Below, one piece after another: positions 1-8,238 of a DNA stretch of 64,000 nt. Below the pieces are notes generated by a model. It worked only from the letters and a program-made list of their open reading frames with translations. It was not told the origin of the DNA and searched no databases. Location: NCBI RefSeq assembly GCF_006094275.1, contig NZ_CP034412.1, forward strand, positions 2,604,001 to 2,668,000. Reading direction: 5' to 3'. Source of the stretch: Glutamicibacter creatinolyticus (lineage in GTDB: Bacteria; Actinomycetota; Actinomycetes; Actinomycetales; Micrococcaceae). How positions within the stretch are numbered: position 1 is the stretch's first letter; each line of letters opens with the position of its first letter. Both the position numbers and the translations under genes were made by a program.

Positions 1-846
1 CCCCTCGGTCTGGATGTTGTAGGCCAACAGGTCAATCTGTCCGTCGGCGAGCGCATCGTTCATCTTCTTCAGGGTCTGCGGCGGGATGTCGCCGCCGGCC
101 TCGACCGCTTCGCTCAGCCCCTGCGGGGTGGCGTCGTGCATCCCGGCGTCCTTCAGCAGGTAGAAGGGCACCGGCTCGGTCATCGCAAAGCTCTTGCCGT
201 CCAGCCCGGCGGCCGCCGCCCGGTCCTTCAGTTCCTGCAGCTCGGTGCTGAACTGCTCGGCGTTGGACTGGAACTGCTCGGCGTGCTGCGGGTCGAGTTT
301 GCCGAACTCGCTGGCCAACCGCTCCCCCAGGGCCTGCATCGAGTCCAGGTCGAACCAGACGTGCTCGTTGTACCCGGCATGCTGGTGGCCCTCATGCCCG
401 CCATGCTCGTGCTCGTGCTCTCCTTGTTCATCGTGCCCGGCCTCGGCGCTCGCTTCGACGGCCTCGGGCGAGGTGTCCACGGCGTGGATCTGCTGGGCCA
501 CCTGTTCGGAGGGCATTGAGGAGATCAGCTGGTCCATGAAGGCGTCGTAGCCGCCGCCGTTGGCCAGCACCACCTCGGCCTTGGAAATGGTCAGCTTGTC
601 CCGTGCGGTGGGCTCGTAGGAGTGCGGGTCCTGGGCCGGGGAGGAGATGATCTCGGTGGCCTGCACGCGGTCGGCGCCAATGCGCTGGGCAATGTCACGG
701 TAGACGTTGGTGGTGGCGACCACCTCAATGGCATCGGGGTTCTGTTGCTCCTGCGGGGACTGGGCGCTGCCCTGGGCGCACCCGGCCAGGATCAGTGCGC
801 CCACCGGCAGCAGCAGAAGCGTCGGGGTCAGGTGGCGTGCGGTCAC
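1..846 (-). CDS. znuA: Metal (probably zinc) ABC transporter substrate-binding lipoprotein, 3' end cut by window edge
   Basis: This is a TroA/ZnuA-type lipoprotein that would bind Zn(II), or possibly Mn(II), outside the membrane and deliver it to an ABC permease. The GTG start at 846 follows a GGAG Shine-Dalgarno; an in-frame ATG lies at 858. A signal peptide ends in the lipobox LAGC (Cys23). Likely ligand His75 is in DPHSYEP and His162 in NEHVWFD. Residues 138-156 form a His-rich loop with seven histidines, typical of zinc rather than manganese binders. All 282 codons in the window are open and the C-terminus lies outside. The yibE/F-like gene ends 34 bp upstream on the same strand, so the two may be cotranscribed. 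ATPase and permease genes would be expected beyond the edge. Confidence 0.9.
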   Translation of the reverse strand, partial: MTARHLTPTLLLLPVGALILAGCAQGSAQSPQEQQNPDAIEVVATTNVYRDIAQRIGADRVQATEIISSPAQDPHSYEPTARDKLTISKAEVVLANGGGYDAFMDQLISSMPSEQVAQQIHAVDTSPEAVEASAEAGHDEQGEHEHEHGGHEGHQHAGYNEHVWFDLDSMQALGERLASEFGKLDPQHAEQFQSNAEQFSTELQELKDRAAAAGLDGKSFAMTEPVPFYLLKDAGMHDATPQGLSEAVEAGGDIPPQTLKKMNDALADGQIDLLAYNIQTEG

Positions 847-874
847 GGGCGGCTCCATTCCAAAGAATCACTAA

Positions 875-911
875 TGAGAACTATTCTACATTAATGTGAG
901 AATGGTTCGCA
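875..911 (-). promoter_or_regulatory. Two Zur-box-like sites before znuA
   Basis: Two 15-mers resemble the actinobacterial Zur box TGANAATNATTNTCA. TGAGAACTATTCTAC (875-889) matches 9 of 12 fixed positions, and TGAGAATGGTTCGCA (897-911) matches 10 of 12. They overlap the last codons of the yibE/F gene. Together they form an imperfect inverted repeat at 878-908. The position just upstream of a zinc-binding lipoprotein suggests zinc repression, which is an inference. Confidence 0.45.
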
Positions 912-2170
912 CCAGCGGTTTCGGCGCCGGCTCGCCGGGCCCGCGGCAGGGTCCCATGGGCTCCCCCGGTTCCGGTGGCCTTGACCACCAGCACGGCGAT
1001 CAGCGTGGTCACCGGGATCGCCAGCACCAGCCCGATCGAGCCAATCAGGATGCGGATGACCTCCTCGGCCATCGACCCGGTGCTCAGCGTGCTGCCCACC
1101 CCCTGGTTGCTCAGCGCCGCGATCGCCAGGATCGGCAGCGCCGCCCCGGCGTAGGCGAAGGCGATCGTGTACACGGTGGAGGCGATGTGGTCCCGCCCGA
1201 TGCGCATCCCCTTGGCGAACAGTTCGCCGGCCGTGGCCCGCGGCGCGGCCTCGGCCAGCTCCCAGACGGTGGCGGACTGGGTGATGGTCACGTCGTTGAG
1301 CACCCCCAGCCCGCCGATCAGCAGCCCGCAAATCAGCAGCCCCGTTAACGACACCTGCGGCGCCACCGTGGACAGGGTCAACGCGTGCTCATCGGTGGCC
1401 CCGGTCAACGCCGCCGCATCGGTCAGCCACACGGCCAGCCAGGCGGTGACGCCCAGCCCGAAGAGGGTGCCCAGCAGCGCCGTGGAGGTCTTCGCGTTCA
1501 GGCCGTGGGCAAAATACAGCGCCCCGAACATGATCACCGTGGAACCCACCAGCGCCACCAGCACCGGGTTCTGCCCCTCCAGCAGGGCCGGGACCATGAA
1601 CATCATCATGAACGCCACCCCGCCCAGCAGCCCGATCAGTGCCCGCCCGCCACGCCACCCGGCGACCAGCACCACCACCAGCGCGTAGGCCAGGGCCAGC
1701 AGCACCATCGGGGTGGTGCGCACGAAATCGACGAAGACATAGGGCACCGCCTCGGTGCTGGCCCCCGCCAAATCCAGGTAGCGCACCCGATCCCCGGAAC
1801 CCACATCCCGGGAGCTGAGCGTTTCGGGCGGCACCTCCAGCTGGATCTCCGCCCCGCCGCCGTCGGGCATCACGTAGGTGACCGGGCACTGCAGCTCCTT
1901 GCCGCCCACCTCGTCCAGCCCCTGGCTGGAGGGGCAGATCTGCGACTCGGTGCGGGTGACCGTGCCGGTGGACATCTGCACCGACCCGCTGGTGTCCATC
2001 GGGCCGCTGAGCGCGAAGCGATCGTAGTTTCCCTGGGGCCACAGCACGATCACCATCACCAGCGCAATGGCTCCCACCGGCGCCAGCAGCGCCCAGAGGA
2101 TGATCGAGGCGCGCTTGCGGCGCCGGGGATCCAAGAGGATCTGCGAATGTTCGTGATGGTGATGGCCCAC
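881..2170 (-). CDS. YibE/F family multi-pass membrane protein
   Basis: The protein has about 429 residues with a His-rich N-terminus (HHHHEH, residues 3-8). One membrane helix lies at about residues 22-45, a soluble extracytoplasmic domain follows, and the C-terminal half is a YibE/F membrane domain with several helices. I chose the GTG at 2170 because AAAGGCAGG lies just upstream; the frame stays open to 2344, but that extension is Arg-rich and has no clear start signal. The family has no settled biochemical role. The His-rich tail and the zinc-binding lipoprotein downstream hint at a link to metal handling, which is inference. Confidence 0.8.
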   Translation of the reverse strand: MGHHHHEHSQILLDPRRRKRASIILWALLAPVGAIALVMVIVLWPQGNYDRFALSGPMDTSGSVQMSTGTVTRTESQICPSSQGLDEVGGKELQCPVTYVMPDGGGAEIQLEVPPETLSSRDVGSGDRVRYLDLAGASTEAVPYVFVDFVRTTPMVLLALAYALVVVLVAGWRGGRALIGLLGGVAFMMMFMVPALLEGQNPVLVALVGSTVIMFGALYFAHGLNAKTSTALLGTLFGLGVTAWLAVWLTDAAALTGATDEHALTLSTVAPQVSLTGLLICGLLIGGLGVLNDVTITQSATVWELAEAAPRATAGELFAKGMRIGRDHIASTVYTIAFAYAGAALPILAIAALSNQGVGSTLSTGSMAEEVIRILIGSIGLVLAIPVTTLIAVLVVKATGTGGAHGTLPRARRAGAETAGANHSHINVE

Positions 2171-2400
2171 GTGCCTGCCTTTGTCGTCCTGCCCGAGATG
2201 GGCCGCTGCGTGCCCGGATGTCGTGGCACCACATCGAAGACGATGCGCAATGGTGCCCGCACCAGTGTAGCCAGCGCGCCGGGGCCAGGACAGCGGCGAA
2301 TCGCACAACGCCCCGCGTGCGGCGCCGTCCGCGGGGATGAGCAAACAAATCCACCCAAAGGTTCATGGGTTTACCCCACCGCACCAGCGAGAATTGCCTT

Positions 2401-3666
2401 ATGACCAGCCAGCCAGAACGCCTTGAGCCTTCGCCTTCCCCCGCGGGCGGCGATCCGCAGACCGAACCCCGCTACGCCTTCCACCGCCTGATGCGCCGCG
2501 ACCGGCAGTACCGGTGGTGGCGGCCGCTGGCGGTGGGCGGCACCACCCTGGGCTTCTATCTGGCGCTCACGGTCCTGATCGTCATCGCCATGATCGCGAT
2601 GATGCTGGCCTCCCCCACCGCGTGGATGGACACCGGTACCGGCGACCCGTTGGCGGCCAGCGAGGAACTGGCACTGGACATGAGCAATCCCTCGGATTTC
2701 ATCCTGACCATGCTCTCGCTCATCCTGCTGATCCCGGCCTGCTTCTTCGCCTACCTGCTGCTGGGCCCCAAGCCGGTGGGCCTGCTGTGGTCGGTGACCG
2801 GCAGGCTGCGGTTCCGCTGGCTGGCGGTGTGCCTGGGTGCGGCGCTGGGGGTGTACCTGCTCTACTTTGGCGGCGGGCTGCTGCTGGAAAAGACCGGGGT
2901 GCTGCCCTCCGCGCCGGTGCCCGCCCAGAGCGTGCCCGATTCCCCGCTGCTGATGGTGATCCTGGTGCTGCTGCTGGTGCCGTTCCAGGCACTGGCCGAG
3001 GAGTACCTGTTCCGCGGGATGCTGATGCAGATCATCGGCGGCTGGCTGAAACATCCGCTGTTCGCGATCCTGCTGCCCCTGCCGTTGTTCGTCTTCGGGC
3101 ACCTCTACGACGTCTACGGCCTGCTGGATGTGGCGGCCTTCGCGCTGGCCGCCGGCTATCTCACCTGGCGCACGGGTGGGCTGGAGGCGGCCATCGGAAT
3201 GCACGTGGTGAACAACGTGCTGCTGTTCCTGATGGGCGCGGCCGGGCTGATGGACATGAACGCCACCGAGGGATCCCTCGCGGCCCTGCTGCCCTCACTG
3301 GTGCTGACCGCGGTCCTGACCTTCCTGCTGGTGCGCCTGGCCGATCGTTTCGGCGTGCAGCGCACCGCCGGGCCGGCTCCGCTGCCGCCGCAGCCGCAAT
3401 ACCTGGTGCCGTGGTCAACCGGCGGTCACCCGCATTTCCCGCAGTACCACCAGCAGCAGTACCCGGGGCAGCAGTACCCGGTGCCGGGGCACCCGGCCCC
3501 GGGGAACTACCCGTCGGGCCATGCCCCGCACCCCGGGCACCCCACGGGCGCCTATTGGGCGCCGCCGGCCGAACAGCTTCCGCCGTACCCGAACCCACCG
3601 CAGCAGGGACCGGGCGCTGCGGGGCAGGGAACCGATAACCCGCCGGAGCAACAGCCCGGCGGCTAA
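2401..3666 (+). CDS. CPBP family intramembrane glutamic protease
   Basis: This multi-spanning membrane protein of about 421 residues carries the CPBP/Abi signature EEYLFRG at residues 200-206 and a downstream FGHL motif near residue 234. These match the glutamate and histidine active-site motifs of Rce1-type proteases. The last 80 or so residues are a soluble tail rich in Pro, Gln, Gly and His with repeated PGQQYP/PGHPAPG-like units, which is not part of the protease core. ATG 2401 (MTSQPERL) fits family N-termini; an upstream in-frame ATG at 2365 is possible. Substrates are unknown. It is divergent from the yibE/F gene and converges on the baeRF gene. Confidence 0.82.
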   Translation: MTSQPERLEPSPSPAGGDPQTEPRYAFHRLMRRDRQYRWWRPLAVGGTTLGFYLALTVLIVIAMIAMMLASPTAWMDTGTGDPLAASEELALDMSNPSDFILTMLSLILLIPACFFAYLLLGPKPVGLLWSVTGRLRFRWLAVCLGAALGVYLLYFGGGLLLEKTGVLPSAPVPAQSVPDSPLLMVILVLLLVPFQALAEEYLFRGMLMQIIGGWLKHPLFAILLPLPLFVFGHLYDVYGLLDVAAFALAAGYLTWRTGGLEAAIGMHVVNNVLLFLMGAAGLMDMNATEGSLAALLPSLVLTAVLTFLLVRLADRFGVQRTAGPAPLPPQPQYLVPWSTGGHPHFPQYHQQQYPGQQYPVPGHPAPGNYPSGHAPHPGHPTGAYWAPPAEQLPPYPNPPQQGPGAAGQGTDNPPEQQPGG

Positions 3667-3707
3667 GCGCCGCCCCTGACGCCCCGGTCGGCGGCGGGCA
3701 GGGAAAA

Positions 3708-3735
3708 GGCGTGAGCATTGGGTAATGCTCACGCC
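3708..3735. terminator. Bidirectional hairpin terminator
   Basis: A perfect 12-bp stem, GGCGTGAGCATT with its complement, closes a 4-base loop between the convergent CPBP and baeRF genes. A GAAAAG run on the left gives a short U-rich tail for minus-strand transcripts. Confidence 0.75.
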
Positions 3736-3750
3736 TTGGGACTAGTGGGA

Positions 3751-4887
3751 TCAGTGGTTGTTGCGCGGCCAGCGCAGCAGGGCAGCGATGCCCACCCCGT
3801 TGGGCAGCAGCCCGTCGGGGACGTAGCGGATGGTCGCATCGGTCAGCGCGGTGGCCCGCAGCAGCACCTCAGGCGCCGGCCATTGGCCGATGACCAGTTC
3901 GGCGTGGTTCGGATCATCCTCCACCGCCACCCAGGGTTCGGCGCTCAGGGCCCGCAGCGTGTGCTCATCCTGGTACTGGCTGACCAGGATCGTGTCGGCC
4001 TGCGCCTGCTGCAGGGCCTCCACCACCTCGTTGATGCCCAGGGCCAGGTTCGCCCGCGAGTTGCCCGAGTTGTCCGCCACCCGCTGGGAGAGGGTCTCCA
4101 GCTCGGTCGCGGTCACGGTGTCCACCAGCTTGCGGATTTCCGCGTCCACGGCGTTGCGGTCGGCCCCGCCGGTGCGGGTATTGGCCTCCAGCATGGCCAC
4201 CAGGGGCTGCAGCGAGGAGTGCACATAGTCGCGCACCATCTCCCGGGATTTCACATCCCCGGAGATCACGATGAGCCGCACGTAGTTATCGTGCGCCATC
4301 TCCCGGATCAGGTCGGCGACCTCCTCGGCGTTGCGCCGGGCCATTTCTTCGGCCGCGGCCTGGTTCTTGGGCTGGTCGTATTCCCCGGGCACCTTGCGGG
4401 CCACGTGGGTTTCCTCCGGCACGCCCACGATGCCCCGGCTGGCGACCCGTTCGGGGGAGGTGGTGTTGTACAGGTGCACTTCACCGCCGGCCCGCCCGGC
4501 CTCGGCCACCAGATAGGAGAAGGCCCCGCCGCGGGCGCGGGCCAGGGCCACAAAGTTCGGGAACGGTCCGGTGTCCACCGCAGTGTTTTCCACCTTCAGG
4601 CCCGGGATGATTTCATTGAGCACCACCTGTCCGTCGTGGACGGCAACCATGCGGGCCACCGGGGCGCGCAGCCCCTCGACCGGCTGCAGGGCTTCGGTCA
4701 TTGCTGAGATGTCGCGAGGATCCGCTTGCTGACTTTTGAGGGTCTTGGCAACTTCATCAGGTAGCCGGTCAGCGGCCTCCTGCGCCGCCGTGGTTCCCAG
4801 CGAAGCATCTGCCAAAACAGTGCTCCAAGAGCCGGTCTTTCGATAGAGCGAAGCGTCGATTCCATTAGAATCCGCGCGCAGTGCCAT
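3751..4887 (-). CDS. Bacterial/archaeal-eRF1-like (baeRF, Rv2629-type) protein
   Basis: The 378-residue protein resembles the actinobacterial Rv2629 family, which has an eRF1/Vms1-like fold. Supporting stretches are the N-terminal VARMVAVHDGQVVLNE region, the central RLIVISGDVKSREMV region (a release-factor-like Rossmann strand and turn) and a C-terminal VGIAALLRWP end. The family is thought to act on ribosomes or to hydrolyse peptidyl-tRNA, but no activity can be read from the sequence. ATG 4887 has a strong GGAAGGGAG Shine-Dalgarno, so an upstream in-frame ATG at 4905 is unlikely. It is a single-gene unit with hairpins on both sides. Confidence 0.75.
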   Translation of the reverse strand: MALRADSNGIDASLYRKTGSWSTVLADASLGTTAAQEAADRLPDEVAKTLKSQQADPRDISAMTEALQPVEGLRAPVARMVAVHDGQVVLNEIIPGLKVENTAVDTGPFPNFVALARARGGAFSYLVAEAGRAGGEVHLYNTTSPERVASRGIVGVPEETHVARKVPGEYDQPKNQAAAEEMARRNAEEVADLIREMAHDNYVRLIVISGDVKSREMVRDYVHSSLQPLVAMLEANTRTGGADRNAVDAEIRKLVDTVTATELETLSQRVADNSGNSRANLALGINEVVEALQQAQADTILVSQYQDEHTLRALSAEPWVAVEDDPNHAELVIGQWPAPEVLLRATALTDATIRYVPDGLLPNGVGIAALLRWPRNNH

Positions 4888-5029
4888 GCTGACTCCCTTC
4901 CGCACGCGACCGTTGCAGTCGCGCAGCGACTAGATCCGTGTGACTAACCTAACACCCCAAGTGGTTCCCCGGAAGAGGTGCGGCTCATCAGCTGGTGTCT
5001 TGCCAGTGTGCCCCATCGCGACGGTTCAT

Positions 5030-5059
5030 GGCACCGCAGAAGACCGGTTCTGCGGTGCC
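5030..5059. terminator. Hairpin terminator
   Basis: GGCACCGCAGAA and its exact complement enclose a 6-base loop and are followed on the plus strand by CTTTG. It lies just past the stop codon of the old-yellow-enzyme gene. The T-run favours plus-strand use, but position suggests it ends the minus-strand message. Confidence 0.6.
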
Positions 5060-5069
5060 TTTGAGGGAA

Positions 5070-6179
5070 CTACCAGCGCCCGCGCCAGTATTGTGGTGGG
5101 ATGGCAGGTTCGGCCTGTAGGGTGTGCGCGGCGCGGTTGGCCCACTGCGGGTCGCCCAGCGCGGCCCGTCCGATGCTCACCCCGTCCGCAGCGCCGGTGA
5201 CCAGGACCTGTTCGGCCTGCACCGGGTCGGTAATCGCCCCGACGGCGGTGACGAACGCGTCCTGCGGCAGCCCCTGGCGCACGGCGGCGGCCAGCGGCAC
5301 CTGGTAGCCCGGGCCGCTGGGGCCGTGGAAGGCGCCGATCCCGGCACTGGAGATGTCAAAGGCCCGCACCCCCATCTGGTACAGCTCCCCGGCCAGGCGC
5401 ACCGTGTCCGCAATCCCCCAGCCCTGCGGCACCCAGTCCTCCCCGGAGAAGCGGATGCCCAGCACCTTCTCCTGCGGCCAGACCTCGGCCACCGCCTGCA
5501 CCACCTGCTTCAGGTAGCGCACCCGGTTCTCGTAGCTGCCGCCGTACTCGTCGGTGCGCGTGTTGGACAGCGGGGAGAGGAACTGGTGGATCAGGTAGCC
5601 GTGGGCGGCGTGGATCTGGATCGCGTCGAACCCGGCAACGTCGGCACGCTGGGCGGCCGCCGCCCAGTCGCGCACCGAACGCTGGATCTGTTCGATGCTC
5701 ATTGCGGTGGACGGGGCCAGCCCGTAGAGGTCAGAGGGGCTGGAGGTATAGGTCTGCCAGCCGCCGTCCTGCTCGCCGATGCTGCCGGTCTTGCCGTCCT
5801 TCGCCGGGCCGGGCAGCCAGGCGTAGGTGGAGGCCTTCGCCCCGGCGTGGGCCAGCTGCACGCTGATCTTCGCGCCGTGGGAGTGGACGTAGTCCACGAT
5901 CGGCGCCCAGGCCCGCTCCTGTTCGTTGTTCCACAGCCCGGCATCCCGATCCGAGATCCGCCCCTCGGCGGCGACCGCGGTGGCCTCGGTGTGGATCAGG
6001 GAGAACCCGCCGTGGGCCATCGAGCCCAGGTGCACCAGCTGCCAGCTGGTGGGCACCCCGTCGCGGGCGTCGACCGCGTACTGGCACATCGGGGCCAGCA
6101 CCACGCGGTTGCGCAGCTCAAGGCCCTGCCCGTCGCGGGTGGGAATGGTGATGGGGGTAAAGAGTTTGCTTTGCGCCAT
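5070..6179 (-). CDS. NADH:flavin oxidoreductase, old yellow enzyme of the YqjM class
   Basis: This 369-residue TIM-barrel flavoprotein should use FMN and NAD(P)H to reduce activated C=C bonds of enones. It carries APMCQYA with Cys32, the redox-tuning cysteine of the YqjM (thermophilic-like) class. It also has QLAHAG, the IHAAHGYLIHQFLSP substrate-binding histidine pair and the C-terminal GVSIGRAALGDP phosphate-binding region. I chose ATG 6179 (MAQSKLF); upstream codons look non-coding. It lies 87 bp behind mgtE on the same strand, separated by two operator-like palindromes, so it probably has its own control. Confidence 0.9.
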   Translation of the reverse strand: MAQSKLFTPITIPTRDGQGLELRNRVVLAPMCQYAVDARDGVPTSWQLVHLGSMAHGGFSLIHTEATAVAAEGRISDRDAGLWNNEQERAWAPIVDYVHSHGAKISVQLAHAGAKASTYAWLPGPAKDGKTGSIGEQDGGWQTYTSSPSDLYGLAPSTAMSIEQIQRSVRDWAAAAQRADVAGFDAIQIHAAHGYLIHQFLSPLSNTRTDEYGGSYENRVRYLKQVVQAVAEVWPQEKVLGIRFSGEDWVPQGWGIADTVRLAGELYQMGVRAFDISSAGIGAFHGPSGPGYQVPLAAAVRQGLPQDAFVTAVGAITDPVQAEQVLVTGAADGVSIGRAALGDPQWANRAAHTLQAEPAIPPQYWRGRW

Positions 6180-6183
6180 GCTA

Positions 6184-6257
6184 GGTGTGACACCGCGGCC
6201 GGCGGCATTATTCCGTCCCGCACGCGCTCGGTGCCCAAATGTTGGCGGTGTCACACC
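6184..6257 (-). promoter_or_regulatory. Pair of palindromic operator-like sites upstream of the old yellow enzyme gene
   Basis: GGTGTGACACCGC (6184-6196) and GCGGTGTCACACC (6245-6257) are exact reverse complements. Each also contains its own small palindrome (GGTGT-N-ACACC). Their centres are 63 bp apart, about six helical turns. This suits paired repressor sites with looping; the arms could alternatively pair as a hairpin ending mgtE. Confidence 0.4.
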
Positions 6258-6266
6258 CCGGCGCCG

Positions 6267-7643
6267 CTACATCCCGCCGAAGTTTTGCACCACGCTCATG
6301 GCGACGCTGAAGTACACGACCAGCCCGGCCGCGTCGACGAACGTGGAGATGAACGGGTTGGAGAACACCGCCGGATCCACCCGCAGCAGCTTGCCGATGA
6401 TCGGCATGATCCCGCCCACGGCCGCGGCGATCGTGCACAACGCCACCAGGGTGATGCCGATGATCACCGCCACCTGCAGGTCAAAGACCAGGCTGGCGAT
6501 CAGCAGCGCCAGCGAGCCCAGGCACAACCCCAGGATCCCGCCCACGCGCACCTCGCGCAGCAGCACCCGGCCCAGGTCCGCCACCCGGATGTCCCCAACC
6601 GCCAGGGCGCGGGTCACGGTGGTGGCCGCCTGGTTGCCGGTGTTCCCGCCGATGCCCACGACCAGCGGGATGAACAGGCTGAGCACCACCATGGACTCCA
6701 GGGTCTCCTCGAAGCTGGAGAGCACCTGCACGGTCAGGGTCGCGCCGATGCCCAGCACCAGCAGCCACACCAGCCGGGACTTGACCAGTGAGCGGATCGG
6801 GGTGGTCAGGTAGGGGCGGCGCAGCGGTTCGGTGCCGGCTCCGCGCGCCGAACGCTCCTCTTCCTCCAGGTCGATCAGCCGGATGGCATCGTCGATGGTC
6901 AGCACCCCCACGACCCGTTCCTCCAGGTCGAGCACGGGCATGACCATCACCCGGGTGTCGATGGTGCGCCGCGCAGCGACCGCCACCGGTTCGTTCGCGG
7001 TGGCGGTGTAGGGCTCGCTGGCCAGTTCGCCGACCAGCTGCTCATCATCCGCCCCCATCAGTTCACGCAGGCTGACCACCCCGACCAGGCGCCGCGCGCC
7101 GTCGGTGATCAGCACGGTGTAGATGCTTTCCACATCGTCCATGACCCGGTGGATGCGCCGCATCGTCTGGGCGACGCTGAGACCGGGGTGGGTGGTGACG
7201 AAGTTCGGGCTCATCACGTGGCCCACCACCCCGGAGGAGTAGCCCAGCAGCACATTGGTTTCACGCCGTTCACGCTCCCCCAGGCCCTGCAGCAGTTTGG
7301 CGGCGACCTGGGCGGGAAGCTCATCCAGCAGCGCCACCCGGTCATCGGGGTCCATCGCGGCAAAGACCTCGGTGACCGGGTGGCCCTGCATGGCCTCGAG
7401 CAGTTCGGCCTGCACGGGGGCGTCGAGCATCTCGAAGACGTCCATGGCCCGGTCCTTGTGCAGCATCCGGTAGGCGATCGCCGAGTCCTTCAGCGGCAGG
7501 CTTTCCAGGTGCTCAAGCACCTCGGGGACCTCCAGGGCGTCCAGCACCCGGGACAGTTCGGCCATGTCGCGCTCGTCAATGGCGCGACGGATCATACGGG
7601 AAGTAGTTGAGAAATCTACCTTGTCGGTGGTGTTCACTGGCAT
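6267..7643 (-). CDS. mgtE: Magnesium transporter MgtE
   Basis: The protein of about 458 residues has the full MgtE layout: an N-terminal helical MgtE_N domain (about 30-130), paired CBS domains (about 135-255) that sense cytosolic Mg(II), and a C-terminal five-helix pore. The pore carries the conserved stretch PLVVGIGGNTGNQ. It is a Mg(II)-gated channel/importer of the inner membrane. The start is ATG 7643 or GTG 7655; neither has a strong Shine-Dalgarno, in contrast to the leader ORF upstream. Weak initiation of mgtE behind a structured leader fits control at the leader. Confidence 0.93.
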   Translation of the reverse strand: MPVNTTDKVDFSTTSRMIRRAIDERDMAELSRVLDALEVPEVLEHLESLPLKDSAIAYRMLHKDRAMDVFEMLDAPVQAELLEAMQGHPVTEVFAAMDPDDRVALLDELPAQVAAKLLQGLGERERRETNVLLGYSSGVVGHVMSPNFVTTHPGLSVAQTMRRIHRVMDDVESIYTVLITDGARRLVGVVSLRELMGADDEQLVGELASEPYTATANEPVAVAARRTIDTRVMVMPVLDLEERVVGVLTIDDAIRLIDLEEEERSARGAGTEPLRRPYLTTPIRSLVKSRLVWLLVLGIGATLTVQVLSSFEETLESMVVLSLFIPLVVGIGGNTGNQAATTVTRALAVGDIRVADLGRVLLREVRVGGILGLCLGSLALLIASLVFDLQVAVIIGITLVALCTIAAAVGGIMPIIGKLLRVDPAVFSNPFISTFVDAAGLVVYFSVAMSVVQNFGGM

Positions 7644-7990
7644 CAGTCCAAACACGGTTCAGGGGCGCGCCGAGACCCGCCCTTCCGCAGATTTCCGCGG
7701 ACTTTTGCAGGAAGCCCGGAACGAAGCCCGCTTCTTGGATGCGGGGATAAATCTACTGGTCAGGCAGCTGGCGCGCTGGCGAATGGGGTCATGGTCGCGA
7801 GACCCCCGTGCATGACTGAGTACTTCCGGGCTAGCGGGCCAGGAACAAAGAGGGAACGGAGGTTCGCGTGGTGGTAGATCGACTCGGTCCGTCTTCCATG
7901 CGGTTCACCTCCTGGATTGGTCGGGGATCGGCACCCCGGAACGTATCCTTATCTCTTAGTTCTATCACCGAACGGTTGCTTTCCCGAATC
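7644..7990 (-). promoter_or_regulatory. Long structured 5' leader of mgtE
   Basis: About 340 bases upstream of mgtE contain no ordinary gene on the same strand but several elements. There is a GGGG..CCCC hairpin just before the leader ORF's Shine-Dalgarno. A GGGGTC/GACCCC stem (7785-7806) follows the ORF. A CCGC..GCGG stem lies near 7680-7700. A distant pair, GGCGCGC (7770-7776) with GGCGCGCC (7664-7671), could fold across the region ahead of the mgtE start. I do not see the conserved M-box core. Farther upstream (7991-8155) I see only a GGCATCG/CGATGCC hairpin at 8053-8068. Confidence 0.5.
7831..7899 (-). CDS. 22-residue leader peptide upstream of mgtE (candidate Mg-responsive)
   Basis: ATG 7899 follows an almost ideal Shine-Dalgarno, AGGAGGTGA (7905-7913), and opens a 22-codon ORF ending in TAG at 7831. 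The product starts MEDGPSRSTTTR and ends SLFLAR. Its length, the acidic residues and proline just after the start, and its basic C-terminus recall enterobacterial MgtL (starting MEPDPTPLP, ending in basic residues). In MgtL, early Asp/Glu/Pro codons destabilise the ribosome at low Mg and relieve attenuation of mgtA. No homology is claimed; the parallel is positional and compositional. Confidence 0.5.
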   Translation of the reverse strand: MEDGPSRSTTTRTSVPSLFLAR

Positions 7991-8155
7991 GGTGCCGCGA
8001 ATCTCACAGCCCGTGACGCCCCGGCAGGGCCGCATTCGGTGGAACGCTGCCAGGCATCGAACGATGCCGGGTGAGCGCTTTAAAGGTGTGTCCCCACTAA
8101 TGACGGCGCGGTCAAGGGGTGTTTCTCCAGTCCCGGGGCTCACCGCGTTAAATGG

Positions 8156-8187
8156 CAACGGGTGGCGGAGCATTCCGCCACCCGTTG
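8156..8187 (-). terminator. Hairpin terminator of the gcv-sdaA operon
   Basis: A perfect 14-bp stem (CAACGGGTGGCGGA and its complement, loop GCAT) lies about 50 bp past the sdaA stop. There is no long U-run, so it may act as an L-shaped actinobacterial terminator. Confidence 0.6.
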
Positions 8188-8238
8188 GGTGTCCGCGGCC
8201 GCCGACGGTGCTGCCCGCCGCGGCTCAGGCGTCGGCGA

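Noticed and set aside
5124-6791. Plus-strand ORF of 555 codons
   Set aside because: It mirrors the old yellow enzyme and mgtE genes and has a composition typical of GC-rich antisense frames.
7656-8100. M-box magnesium riboswitch before mgtE
   Set aside because: I could not find the conserved core segments on the mgtE strand; the leader ORF explains the signals better, though a covariance search is needed.
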